Assembly: GCA_900470195.1 (NCBI GenBank) | Contig: UEIJ01000043.1 | Location: forward strand, 1 to 64,000 | Length of the DNA: 64,000 bases | DNA from: Hyphomicrobiales bacterium | Lineage (GTDB): Bacteria; Pseudomonadota; Alphaproteobacteria; Rhizobiales; Rhizobiaceae | Direction: 5' to 3' | Shown here: positions 7,778 to 16,460 of the stretch, piece by piece | How the letters are laid out: each line of letters starts with the position of its first letter | Position numbering within the stretch: position 1 is the stretch's first letter | Program-made: the position numbers and the translations under genes | The notes under the pieces: generated by a model | What the model was told of the DNA's origin: nothing | The model's input: the letters and a program-made list of their open reading frames with translations, nothing else | Database searches by the model: none

Positions 7778-9484
7778 TTACATGTTTACGTAAACAGGCC
7801 CTTCGCCGCCTTGTGGCGGAACCCAGTTGATGTTCTGGTTCGGGTCCTTGATGTCGCACGTCTTGCAGTGCACGCAGTTCTGCGCGTTGATGACGAACCG
7901 CACGTCCTTTGCCTGCGGATCGGCAGCAGCGTTGCCGTCGGCATCCACCCACTCATAAACGCCCGCGGGGCAGTAACGTGTCGACGGACCGGCGAAAACA
8001 TCGTGTTCAGAAGCTTTCTGCAGTTCCATGTCGCGGACCTGAAGATGCACCGGCTCATTCTCGTCATGGTTGGTGTTCGACAGAAACACCGACGACAGAC
8101 GATCGAACGTCAGAACGCCATCGGGCTTCGGATAATCGATCTTTGCATGTTTCGCAGCAGGCTCAAGCGATTGTGCATCGGTCTTGCCGTGCTTCAGCGT
8201 TCCAAAGATGGAGAAGCCGAATAGCTGGTTGGTCCACATATCGAGCCCGCCCAGCGCCACACCGGCAATCGTGCCGAACTTCGACCACAGTGGCTTGATG
8301 TTGCGCACCCGCTTCAGATCCTTGCCAATCAGGCTTGAACGCCAGCTGTTTTCGATCTCGACCGGCTCGTCATTGGCACGTCCCGCAGCAATCGCCTCGG
8401 CGATCTTGTCAGCGGCCAGGATGCCCGACAGAACCGCGTTGTGGCTGCCCTTGATGCGCGGCACGTTGACCAGACCAGCGGAGCAGCCGATGAGCGCTCC
8501 ACCCGGGAACGAAAGCTTTGGCACCGACTGGAAGCCGCCTTCGGTAATCGCACGTGCACCGTAGGAAAGGCGCTTGCCGCCCTCGAACACCTCGCGAATG
8601 GCCGGATGTGTCTTGAAGCGCTGGAATTCCTCAAATGGCGACAGATACGGGTTCTTGTAGTTGAGATGCAGCACGAAGCCGACCGCAACCATATTGTCTT
8701 CCAGATGATAAAGGAACGAGCCGCCGCCGGTCTTCATGTCGAGCGGCCAGCCGAAAGAGTGTTGGACCAGACCGGGCTTGTGCTTGGAAGGATCAACCTG
8801 CCACAGTTCCTTGAGCCCGATACCGTATTTGGCCGGTTCGCGGCCTTCATCGAGCTTGAACTTCGAGATCAACTGCTTGGCAAGCGAACCGCGCGCGCCT
8901 TCACCGACCAGCGTATATTTGCCGAGCAGCGCCATGCCGCGCGTGTAGTTCGGCCCATGCGTTCCGTCGCGCTCAACGCCCATATCGCCCGTGGCGACGC
9001 CGATGACCGCGCCGTCGTCATTATAGAGCACTTCAGTTGCCGCAAAGCCCGGGTAGATTTCCACGCCGAGTTCTTCGGCCTTGGTGCCGAGCCAGCGGCA
9101 GACATTGCCGAGCGACACGATATAATTGCCGTGATTGTTCATCAAAGGCGGCATGGCGAAATTCGGCAGGCGCACCGAGCCCGCTGGCCCCAGCACGAGG
9201 AAATGATCGGCTGTCACCGGCGTCTTGAAGGGGTGCCCCTCCTCCTCGCGCCAACCTGGCAGAAGCTGGTCGATGCCCACCGGATCGACGACAGCGCCGG
9301 AAAGAATATGCGCGCCGACTTCCCCGCCCTTTTCGAGAACGACGACCGAAAGCTCAGGATTCGCCTGTTTCAAACGGATTGCCGCAGCAAGGCCCGCAGG
9401 GCCTGCGCCGACGATCACAACGTCGAATTCCATGCTTTCGCGTTCGGGAAGCTCCTGATTTGCATATTCTGGGGCTTCAGACAT
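7778..9484 (-). CDS. electron transfer flavoprotein-ubiquinone oxidoreductase
   Basis: The 568-residue inner-membrane-associated enzyme passes electrons from ETF to ubiquinone, draining acyl-CoA and other flavoprotein dehydrogenases. The N-terminal dinucleotide-binding motif DVVIVGAGPAG (residues 21-31) binds FAD. The C-terminal 4Fe-4S domain has Cys near 505 and the CVHCKTC group near 537-543. Length and order match bacterial ETF-QO. The gene stands alone, away from etfAB. A LiuR-like dyad at 9721 in the upstream region would fit control with branched-chain amino acid or fatty acid catabolism, but that is inference. Confidence 0.95.
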   Translation of the reverse strand: MSEAPEYANQELPERESMEFDVVIVGAGPAGLAAAIRLKQANPELSVVVLEKGGEVGAHILSGAVVDPVGIDQLLPGWREEEGHPFKTPVTADHFLVLGPAGSVRLPNFAMPPLMNNHGNYIVSLGNVCRWLGTKAEELGVEIYPGFAATEVLYNDDGAVIGVATGDMGVERDGTHGPNYTRGMALLGKYTLVGEGARGSLAKQLISKFKLDEGREPAKYGIGLKELWQVDPSKHKPGLVQHSFGWPLDMKTGGGSFLYHLEDNMVAVGFVLHLNYKNPYLSPFEEFQRFKTHPAIREVFEGGKRLSYGARAITEGGFQSVPKLSFPGGALIGCSAGLVNVPRIKGSHNAVLSGILAADKIAEAIAAGRANDEPVEIENSWRSSLIGKDLKRVRNIKPLWSKFGTIAGVALGGLDMWTNQLFGFSIFGTLKHGKTDAQSLEPAAKHAKIDYPKPDGVLTFDRLSSVFLSNTNHDENEPVHLQVRDMELQKASEHDVFAGPSTRYCPAGVYEWVDADGNAAADPQAKDVRFVINAQNCVHCKTCDIKDPNQNINWVPPQGGEGPVYVNM

Positions 9485-9942
9485 TCATCCCTCCGTCCGG
9501 TGTAATATCGTCTTCTCACTATGATAGCCCAGACGACACATCCAATTGTTTTTGTGCATGATCTAATCGCGAATATCCATGAACAAACTGCCCGTCAGCA
9601 CTGGCGCCCGCGAAAAGACCCTGCCGTTTCCCCGTATTCCGCCTTACCCTGTCGCAGAGTTGAAGACTGTCGCAAATGCGTCCAATTGTCCAAAATGGGC
9701 GTCTTACGTCCTCAATCATATTTACCTTAACGTAAACGTCAAATCTATTTCATTCAATAAACTGCGATGAGAATTTGTCCGGGACTGTAGAGGAAGCATA
9801 ACTTCATGTCATATTGAGGGTGCTCAGGCCCGCGCATGAAACAGGGTACGAACTGGAACTAATGGGCCAAACACCCCCAAAATCTGAACAGACCTATTGC
9901 ATTCACCTGCAAAATTCGCCACCTCAGAGGTGAGGTATATTA
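9485..9942. other. intergenic region with dyad element
   Basis: This 458-base divergent region separates ETF-QO from the uracil-DNA glycosylase. It contains the dyad at 9721-9736. Short frames here have no start signals or family features, and I do not call them. Confidence 0.5.
9721..9736. promoter_or_regulatory. putative MerR/LiuR-type operator
   Basis: TTTACCTTAACGTAAA is a palindrome with one mismatch (ideal TTTACGTTAACGTAAA). It lies 237 bases upstream of ETF-QO and 207 bases upstream of the glycosylase. It shares half-sites and spacing with the site at 3009. Confidence 0.35.
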
Positions 9943-10800
9943 ATGGCTGATAATCGCGAAACGCTGGATATTGAAGGTTTGCTCCGCTTCTATGCGGAAG
10001 CGGGCGTTGACATGCCGCTTTCCGAAACGCCGATAGACCGGTTTGCAGAACCGCAGCGCCCTGCCCCTTCGCAACCAACGGCGCAAATGTCGAATTCGCC
10101 GGAGCGCGCCCGGCAGCAGCAACCACGTCCGGCCCCGACACCTGCCCCCACCAGCAGGCCTATTCAAGCCGCAGCCGACCTTCCCGACACGGCGCAGATT
10201 GCGCTCGCACGCGAGGCGGCGGCACAGGCTTCGACGCTGGAGGAATTGCGGGAGAAGCTCGCTGCATTCGACGGCTGCAATCTTAAATTCACGGCGAAGA
10301 ATCTTTGTTTCGCTGATGGCGATCCCTCATCCGACATCATGTTCATCGGTGAAGCGCCCGGACGGGACGAGGACATGGAAGGGTTGCCGTTTGTCGGAAA
10401 ATCCGGCCAGCTTCTCAACCGCATGATCGAGTCCATCGGCCTGAAGCGAGAAAGCGTTTATATCGCCAACACGATCCCTTGGCGTCCGCCGGGCAACCGC
10501 ACTCCGACGCCGCTTGAGACGGAACTTTGCCGGCCTTTTATCGAAAGGCAGATCGAGCTTGCCGCGCCGAAAGTGCTCGTCGCGCTCGGCGGTCCGGCAG
10601 GTAAAGCGCTGACCGGCGCGACGGAAGGCATCCTGCGACTGCGCGGTAACTGGAAAATTCATCAAACGCCGTCCGGCCTCGAAATCCCCGTCATGCCGAC
10701 ACTGCATCCGGCCTATCTTCTGCGCACTCCGGCGCAGAAGCGTTTCGCCTGGCGCGATTTTTTGGCTGTGAAGCTGAAATTAGCCGAATTGACTAGTTGA
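9943..10800 (+). CDS. uracil-DNA glycosylase, family 4
   Basis: The 285-residue repair enzyme removes uracil from DNA. Residues about 35-80 are a Pro/Gln-rich linker after a short N-terminal helix region. The catalytic domain begins near residue 98 with DGCNLKFTAKNLCF, followed by the active-site loop GEAPGRDEDMEGLPFVGKSG at 136 and NTIPWRPPGNRTP. It ends with the HPAYLLR motif. Cys at 112, at 122 (LCF) and in ELCRPF may contribute to the 4Fe-4S cluster of the family. GAGGT before ATG 9943 supports the start. The long N-terminal extension is usual in alphaproteobacterial members. Confidence 0.92.
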   Translation: MADNRETLDIEGLLRFYAEAGVDMPLSETPIDRFAEPQRPAPSQPTAQMSNSPERARQQQPRPAPTPAPTSRPIQAAADLPDTAQIALAREAAAQASTLEELREKLAAFDGCNLKFTAKNLCFADGDPSSDIMFIGEAPGRDEDMEGLPFVGKSGQLLNRMIESIGLKRESVYIANTIPWRPPGNRTPTPLETELCRPFIERQIELAAPKVLVALGGPAGKALTGATEGILRLRGNWKIHQTPSGLEIPVMPTLHPAYLLRTPAQKRFAWRDFLAVKLKLAELTS

Positions 10801-10950
10801 TATCCAGACAACTCAGTGGCATCGGCAGGCGGCGCAGGCTGCATTGTCACCAACATGCCGCAAACTTGTTCTATTTCGCCGCTTGCCAAACCGCCTCGCG
10901 GCGACATGTACCCTAAATTCTGGTTGATAGAGCGCGATGCGCTCTATCTG

Positions 10951-11006
10951 TTTGTTTTTACGCATTATCCGACGCAAAACCGCTTCGCACTTTTGCTGGA
11001 AATGCT
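10951..11006 (+). repeat. 56-base dispersed repeat, copy 1
   Basis: The segment from TTTGTTTTTACGCATT to TTTTGCTGGAAATGCT aligns without gaps to 28221-28276. The differences cluster in the middle. It is preceded by a small palindrome, AGAGCGCGATGCGCTCT, at about 10930. It lies between the glycosylase and MFS genes. Confidence 0.8.
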
Positions 11007-11021
11007 GTAGTGGAGTTTTTC

Positions 11022-12275
11022 ATGGCCGGCCAGCTCCTGCCGATAGCCGCTTTGCTTGCAAGCACTTTTCTCATGCTGCTTGCAGGTGGCCTTGCGGGCA
11101 TTCTCCTGCCTCTGCGTGGCGGTATGGAAGGCTGGTCGACCACAACCATCGGCTGGATGGGCACCAGTTACTCCTTCGCCTTCACGATCGGCTGCATTGT
11201 GGTGCCGCATCTGGTGCGGCGTGTGGGCCATGTGCGCGTCTTCTCTGCATTGCTGACGCTGCTTTCGATGGCGCTTCTCTTGCACGCGCTGCTCGTCAAT
11301 CCGGTTGCGTGGATGATCTTCCGTGGCGTCGCGGGCTTCTCGCTCGCCGGCAGCTACATGATCATCGAAAGCTGGCTGAACGAGCGCGTGACGAATGAAT
11401 CGCGCGGCCGCATCTTCTCGATCTATATGATCATCACGATGCTCGGTCTGCTGTGCGGGCAGTATATACTGCCGTTCGGCGATGCGGGAACGCAGACGCT
11501 CTTCATCATCTGCGCCATCATCTATGCCAGCGCGCTGCTTCCGACAGCCCTTTCAAGCGCGCAATCGCCCAATCCGCTGACGCAGGTTTCACTGGACCTC
11601 AAAGGGCTTTACCGGCGGTCGCCGGCTGCGGCAGTGGGATCGCTGATCGCCGGTGTCGTTGCTGGCACATGGAATTTCCTCGCCGCCATTTACGGTGAGA
11701 TGAACGGCCTTTCGACCTTCGGCATCGCGACCATGCTTGCCTGCGCGATGATCGGCGGTGCAATCTTCCAATATCCGCTTGGCCGGGGATCAGATTTTGT
11801 GGACCGTCGCTATGTGATGGTGATAGCCGGAATCATCGGCTTTGCCCTGTCGATGGTGATGGTGCTGTTCCATCCCACCTCGCCCTCAGCACTTTACATC
11901 ATGATGTTTCTGTTCGGCTCGGTGATTTACCCGATCTACAGCCTTAACGTCGCCCATGCCAACGACTATGCGGATGCCAGCGAGTTCGTGAAGGTTTCCG
12001 GTGGATTGCTCATCATCTATGGTGTCGGCAGTGTCATCGGCCCCGCGCTTTCCGGCCCATTGATGGATCTGATCGGTGCTTCGGGCTTCTTTGTGACCAT
12101 GGCTATCGCTTACGGCCTCTACGGCCTGCATGCCTTCTGGCGCATTCGTCGCTTTGAGCGTCCGGCCATCAGCGACCAGAAGACCGAGTACAAGTTCCAT
12201 ACGCCGGACGGCCAGTCCACGCCGGAGACCATGCAACTCGATCCTCGCGCAGAAGGCCCACCTGGCCAGAGTTGA
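11022..12275 (+). CDS. MFS transporter, YcaD-like
   Basis: This 417-residue protein has about twelve hydrophobic helices. The first half includes STTTIGWMGTSYSFAF and RRVGHVRVF, a loop between helices 2 and 3 of the MFS type. SLAGSYMIIESWLNER is highly characteristic of the YcaD subgroup of putative exporters. A hydrophilic tail follows helix 12. ATG 11022 with TGGAG upstream is used; a GTG twelve bases earlier is the alternative. The start follows the 56-base repeat by 15 bases. The stop abuts that of the convergent EamA gene. Substrate is unknown. Confidence 0.88.
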   Translation: MAGQLLPIAALLASTFLMLLAGGLAGILLPLRGGMEGWSTTTIGWMGTSYSFAFTIGCIVVPHLVRRVGHVRVFSALLTLLSMALLLHALLVNPVAWMIFRGVAGFSLAGSYMIIESWLNERVTNESRGRIFSIYMIITMLGLLCGQYILPFGDAGTQTLFIICAIIYASALLPTALSSAQSPNPLTQVSLDLKGLYRRSPAAAVGSLIAGVVAGTWNFLAAIYGEMNGLSTFGIATMLACAMIGGAIFQYPLGRGSDFVDRRYVMVIAGIIGFALSMVMVLFHPTSPSALYIMMFLFGSVIYPIYSLNVAHANDYADASEFVKVSGGLLIIYGVGSVIGPALSGPLMDLIGASGFFVTMAIAYGLYGLHAFWRIRRFERPAISDQKTEYKFHTPDGQSTPETMQLDPRAEGPPGQS

Positions 12276-13235
12276 TTACTGCGTCTGCGGCGCGTTTACC
12301 TTGTGCGGTGCGATGGCAAGCTTGTGCTCGCGATAGATGATAAAACCGCCTGCCGCCATGACGACGGCGCTTCCGATAAGCATTTCGAAAGTAGGAATAT
12401 CGCCGAACAGCAGAAAGCCGATGGCAAGCCCTAGCAGCATCGAGGTGTATTCAAAGGGAGCGATCGTCGACATGGGCGCATGGCGATAGCATTCGGTCAG
12501 AAGGATCTGGCCGACACCACCGGCGAAACCTGCGCCTACCAGCATGGCAATCTGCGGCCAGTCCGGCACAATCCAGCCGAACGGAAAGCTGGCCAAGGAG
12601 ATAACGCTCGCGGATATGGAAAAGTAGATCACGATGGTCGATGTGCGTTCCGTCTGCACGAGACGGCGCACAAGCATCATGGCAACTGCCGACATAATGG
12701 CCGCACCGAGAGCTGCAAGAGCGCCTGTGGCCTCTTCATGCCCCATGCCGCCGCCTGAAAACACGGTGAGCCTTGGCCAGATGATGACCATTACCCCGCC
12801 AAGGCCGATGAGAACCGCGCTCCAGCGGTAAAACCGCACGACTTCATGCAGAATGACCGCGCCAAGAATGACGGTAATCAGCGGCGAAGCATAATTGATT
12901 GCGATTGCTTCGGGCAGCGGCAGCTTGGTGAGAGCGAAAAAGCTCATCGACATGGAACAGACGCCCACGAGCCCGCGCCAGAAATGGCTGAACCCGTTCC
13001 GGGTTCGAAACACGCCAGAAAGCTGCCCACGCCAAGCGAGGTAAAGCAATATCGCGAATATTGCGAAAAATGACCGGAAGAAGATCAGCTGTCCGACCGG
13101 CACCCCGTCAGCCGCCTTCAGAAGGGTGGACATTGCGACAAAAACGGCAACAGAAGCGATTTTAAGACCAATGCCGAGCATCGGATTCGATTCAAGGTGG
13201 GCAGCCTCGACAGGCGCGCTCATGTGAGCGTTCAC
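12276..13235 (-). CDS. EamA/DMT family transporter
   Basis: The protein has ten hydrophobic helices in two EamA repeats of five. The repeats are seen in GVCSMSMSFFALTKLPLPEA and the related TECYRHAPMSTIAPFEYTSM. These are the usual drug/metabolite transporter motifs, and the likely role is efflux across the inner membrane of a small metabolite that cannot be named. GTG 13235 is chosen because AAGGA lies eight bases before it. ATG at 13256 and 13223 are alternatives. The gene is monocistronic and shares no spacer with the convergent MFS gene. Confidence 0.85.
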   Translation of the reverse strand: MNAHMSAPVEAAHLESNPMLGIGLKIASVAVFVAMSTLLKAADGVPVGQLIFFRSFFAIFAILLYLAWRGQLSGVFRTRNGFSHFWRGLVGVCSMSMSFFALTKLPLPEAIAINYASPLITVILGAVILHEVVRFYRWSAVLIGLGGVMVIIWPRLTVFSGGGMGHEEATGALAALGAAIMSAVAMMLVRRLVQTERTSTIVIYFSISASVISLASFPFGWIVPDWPQIAMLVGAGFAGGVGQILLTECYRHAPMSTIAPFEYTSMLLGLAIGFLLFGDIPTFEMLIGSAVVMAAGGFIIYREHKLAIAPHKVNAPQTQ

Positions 13236-13480
13236 GACGCAATTCCTTAAAAACATACTGCGCAGGTTCGCCCAAAGTATTCGGACGCCTGTTTTTCTTA
13301 TTCCTGTTTGTCACGCAGCACCAGTAGCCCAAAGGTCAACTTGAAAATTATTTGGCGAGGAACACCGGCAAGCCACAAAAGGCCGGTTGGTTGTTCTGGA
13401 AATGAGTTTCCCTTGGCAACAATTCCGGTTACGAATCCCGCATGATGAGTTCAACGTGAGTTCAGGGAGAAAGTTTCGCT

Positions 13481-16132
13481 ATGCGTACTGAAACCGGCCA
13501 GACATTCCGTCTCGAAGATTACCGTCCGACCCCTTACGCCATACCCGAGACGAAACTGGACTTCTCACTGGAGCCGGAAAAAACCCTTATCCGTGCGACG
13601 CTGACGATTGAGCGCCGTGACGACACTCCGGCGGATACGCCGTTGGTTCTCGATGGCGACGAACTGAAACTCGTCAGCATCGCCATTGACGGCAAGCCGC
13701 TGGCCGACAACAGCTATGCCGCAACGCCCGACCAGCTTGAAATCAGCGACCTGCCGGAAGGAAAGCGCTTCACGCTTGAAATCGTGACGGAAATCAATCC
13801 GACGACAAATCGCCAGCTGTCGGGCCTTTATCGCTCAAGCAACGTCTACTGCACGCAGTGCGAGGCCGAGGGCTTCCGCCGCATCACCTATTATTATGAC
13901 CGCCCGGATGTTCTGTCGGTCTATACGGTTCGGATTGATGCCGACAGGCAAGCTGCCCCCATTCTTCTGTCCAACGGCAACCCCGTCGACAGCGGACCGG
14001 TCGAAGGCAAGCCGGACCGGCATTTCGCTATCTGGCACGATCCGCATCCAAAACCGTCCTATCTCTTTGCGCTCGTTGCCGGGTCGCTCGGCGTCGTGAA
14101 GGATCACTTCACCACGCAGTCAGGAAAACCGGTCGATCTGGCGATCTATGTCGAACATGGCAAGGAAAGCCGTGCAGTCTATGCGATGGATGCATTGAAA
14201 CGCTCCATGCGCTGGGATGAGGAGAAGTTCGGTCGCGAATATGATCTCGACGTCTTCAATATCGTTGCCGTGTCTGATTTCAACATGGGCGCGATGGAGA
14301 ACAAGGGACTTAACGTCTTCAACGACAAATATGTGCTGGCCGATCCCGAGACCGCAACCGATGTCGACTATGCGGGCATCGAGGCGGTGATCGCGCACGA
14401 ATATTTCCATAACTGGACCGGCAATCGCATCACCTGCCGTGACTGGTTCCAGCTCTGCCTCAAGGAAGGTCTGACGGTCTATCGCGATCACGAATTTTCC
14501 GCCGATGAGCGTTCGCGCCCGGTCAAGCGCATCGCGGAAGTAAAGATTTTGAAAGCGCAGCAATTCCCCGAAGATGCGGGCCCGCTCGCCCATCCGGTGC
14601 GCCCCCGCGAGTATCGCGAAATCAACAATTTCTATACGGCGACCGTCTACGAGAAAGGCTCGGAAGTCGTACGCATGATCCGCACGATCATCGGCCCTGA
14701 TCTGTTCCGCAAGGGGATGGACCTCTATTTCGAGCGCCATGACGGAGACGCCGCAACCATCGAAGATTTCGTCAAGGTTTTTGCCGATATTTCCGGCCAA
14801 GACTTTTCGCAATTCGCACTCTGGTACGATCAGGCGGGAACGCCGAAGGTAGAAGCCGCTTTCACCTACGATGCGGCCAGTGAGAGCTATACGATAGAAT
14901 TCTCGCAGTCGCTTGGAGCGACGCCAGGGCAATCGGTCAAAAAACCGATGCATATCCCGATTGCCTTCGGTCTTATCGGGCCTGACGGCAAGGATATGGC
15001 TCCAGCCTCTGTCGAAGGCGGAGATGTGCGCGGCGATGTCATCCATCTGCACCATTCATCTGAAACGATCGTCTTTCATGGCATCAAGGAACGCCCTGTG
15101 CCGTCGCTGCTGCGCGGCTTCTCGGCTCCCGTCAATCTGACGGCGCCTCTATCGGACGATGATCGCGCATTCCTTGCCCTGAACGACAGCGACCCGGTGG
15201 CGCGTTGGCAGGCGTTGAACGGAATTTTCAGCCAGGTCCTGCTCGAAGGCGCCAAGCGCATTCGCGGCGGTCATGCCCCGGCATTTGACGACAAAATCAT
15301 CGAACTCGCCGGAAACGTCGCTTCCGATGAAACACTTGATCCGGCTTTCCGCGCGCTCTGCCTCACGCTGCCGAGCGAAAGCGACATCGCCCGCGAAATG
15401 GGCAGCAATGTCGACCCGGATGCGATTCTCGCCAGCCGAAACCATTTCGTCGATGCCATCGCCGCCCGCTATGCTGGCGACTTCGCAAAGCTCTATGATG
15501 CCCTGAAGCAGGATGGTGCTTTCTCGCCGGATGCAGCGGCAGCCGGCAAACGTGCCTTGCGGAACGTGCTGCTCGATTATCTGTGCCGCCACGAGAAAAG
15601 CCAGCAACGCGCCGCCCACCAGTTCGCCAATGCGGACAACATGACGGATCGCTTCGCGGCATTGGCTGTGCTGGTGCACCGGTTTGGTGACACGAACGAG
15701 GCGAAGGATGCCCTGGCAAGTTTCGAACGCCAGTTCGGCAAGGATGGTCTTGTGATGGACAAGTGGTTCAGCGTGCAGGCGAGCCGTCCCGGCGAGGAAG
15801 CCCTGCAGGCCGTGCACGATCTTACGAAACACGCCCTCTTCTCGCTCGACAACCCGAACCGCGTTCGTTCCTTGATCGGTTCGTTCTCCGCATCCAACCC
15901 GACCGGCTTCAACCGCAAGGACGGTGCGGCTTACGAGTTCTTCGCGGAAACGATCCTGTCCATCGACCCCGAAAACCCGCAACTGGCGGCGCGGCTTCTG
16001 ACTGCGCTGCGTTCGTGGCGCTCGCTTGAAGATGCCCGCCGCGAACATGCACGGGCAGCGCTGGCACGCATTTCAGGCGCGGGCAAACTGTCGACGGATC
16101 TGCGCGATATCGTGGACCGCACTCTCGCCTGA
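13481..16132 (+). CDS. pepN: aminopeptidase N (M1 zinc metallopeptidase)
   Basis: The 883-residue cytosolic enzyme trims N-terminal residues from peptides. The exopeptidase motif GAMENKG is at 270-276 and the zinc site HEYFHNW at 306-312 (His306, Glu307, His310), with the third ligand in the following CLKEGLTV. The beta-rich N-terminal domain and the long helical C-terminal domain (about 550-883) complete the Escherichia coli PepN architecture. The region before ATG 13481 has GGGAGAAAG. A terminator at 16165 closes the unit. Confidence 0.96.
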   Translation: MRTETGQTFRLEDYRPTPYAIPETKLDFSLEPEKTLIRATLTIERRDDTPADTPLVLDGDELKLVSIAIDGKPLADNSYAATPDQLEISDLPEGKRFTLEIVTEINPTTNRQLSGLYRSSNVYCTQCEAEGFRRITYYYDRPDVLSVYTVRIDADRQAAPILLSNGNPVDSGPVEGKPDRHFAIWHDPHPKPSYLFALVAGSLGVVKDHFTTQSGKPVDLAIYVEHGKESRAVYAMDALKRSMRWDEEKFGREYDLDVFNIVAVSDFNMGAMENKGLNVFNDKYVLADPETATDVDYAGIEAVIAHEYFHNWTGNRITCRDWFQLCLKEGLTVYRDHEFSADERSRPVKRIAEVKILKAQQFPEDAGPLAHPVRPREYREINNFYTATVYEKGSEVVRMIRTIIGPDLFRKGMDLYFERHDGDAATIEDFVKVFADISGQDFSQFALWYDQAGTPKVEAAFTYDAASESYTIEFSQSLGATPGQSVKKPMHIPIAFGLIGPDGKDMAPASVEGGDVRGDVIHLHHSSETIVFHGIKERPVPSLLRGFSAPVNLTAPLSDDDRAFLALNDSDPVARWQALNGIFSQVLLEGAKRIRGGHAPAFDDKIIELAGNVASDETLDPAFRALCLTLPSESDIAREMGSNVDPDAILASRNHFVDAIAARYAGDFAKLYDALKQDGAFSPDAAAAGKRALRNVLLDYLCRHEKSQQRAAHQFANADNMTDRFAALAVLVHRFGDTNEAKDALASFERQFGKDGLVMDKWFSVQASRPGEEALQAVHDLTKHALFSLDNPNRVRSLIGSFSASNPTGFNRKDGAAYEFFAETILSIDPENPQLAARLLTALRSWRSLEDARREHARAALARISGAGKLSTDLRDIVDRTLA

Positions 16133-16460
16133 TTCGCGATCTATCCTGATTGCCGTAATGAGTCGCCCGTTCCGGTTGTTCCATCGACAATCTGAACGGG
16201 CTTTTTCAGGTCGGCGGGCGCCGAGGCGGGGACAGCCAGCTTTCATGAGTCTTTTCATGACTTTAGCCGAATCACCTGCTATACAGATTCCACTTAAGCG
16301 CTTGAGATTCATGTATAAACTGGCTGATGAAACTCCCGATTTTTACGCCTCGTTAACGAATTCGCTGGACAGCGCGAATCACTTTTGATTCATTGACGTT
16401 ATTCGGAGGTGGCGTATTCCGAATCACTTCACTCGCAGGGAATTCACGAGGGACCATTAT
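16133..16460. other. intergenic region with terminator
   Basis: These 328 bases hold the pepN terminator near the start. The rest is the presumed pleC promoter region, in which I see no convincing consensus element. Confidence 0.5.
16165..16207 (+). terminator. pepN terminator
   Basis: GCCCGTTC pairs with GAACGGGC across a 21-base loop and is followed by TTTTTC. Confidence 0.6.

Noticed and set aside
7783..7796. Perfect palindrome TGTTTACGTAAACA at the 3' end of ETF-QO
   Set aside because: It lies in the last codons (Val-Tyr-Val-Asn-Met) beside the terminator, where a promoter operator is unlikely. Spacing differs from the two dyads reported.
9519..9719. 66-codon minus-strand frame upstream of ETF-QO
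   Set aside because: No ribosome site, no family signs, and it lies in the likely promoter region.
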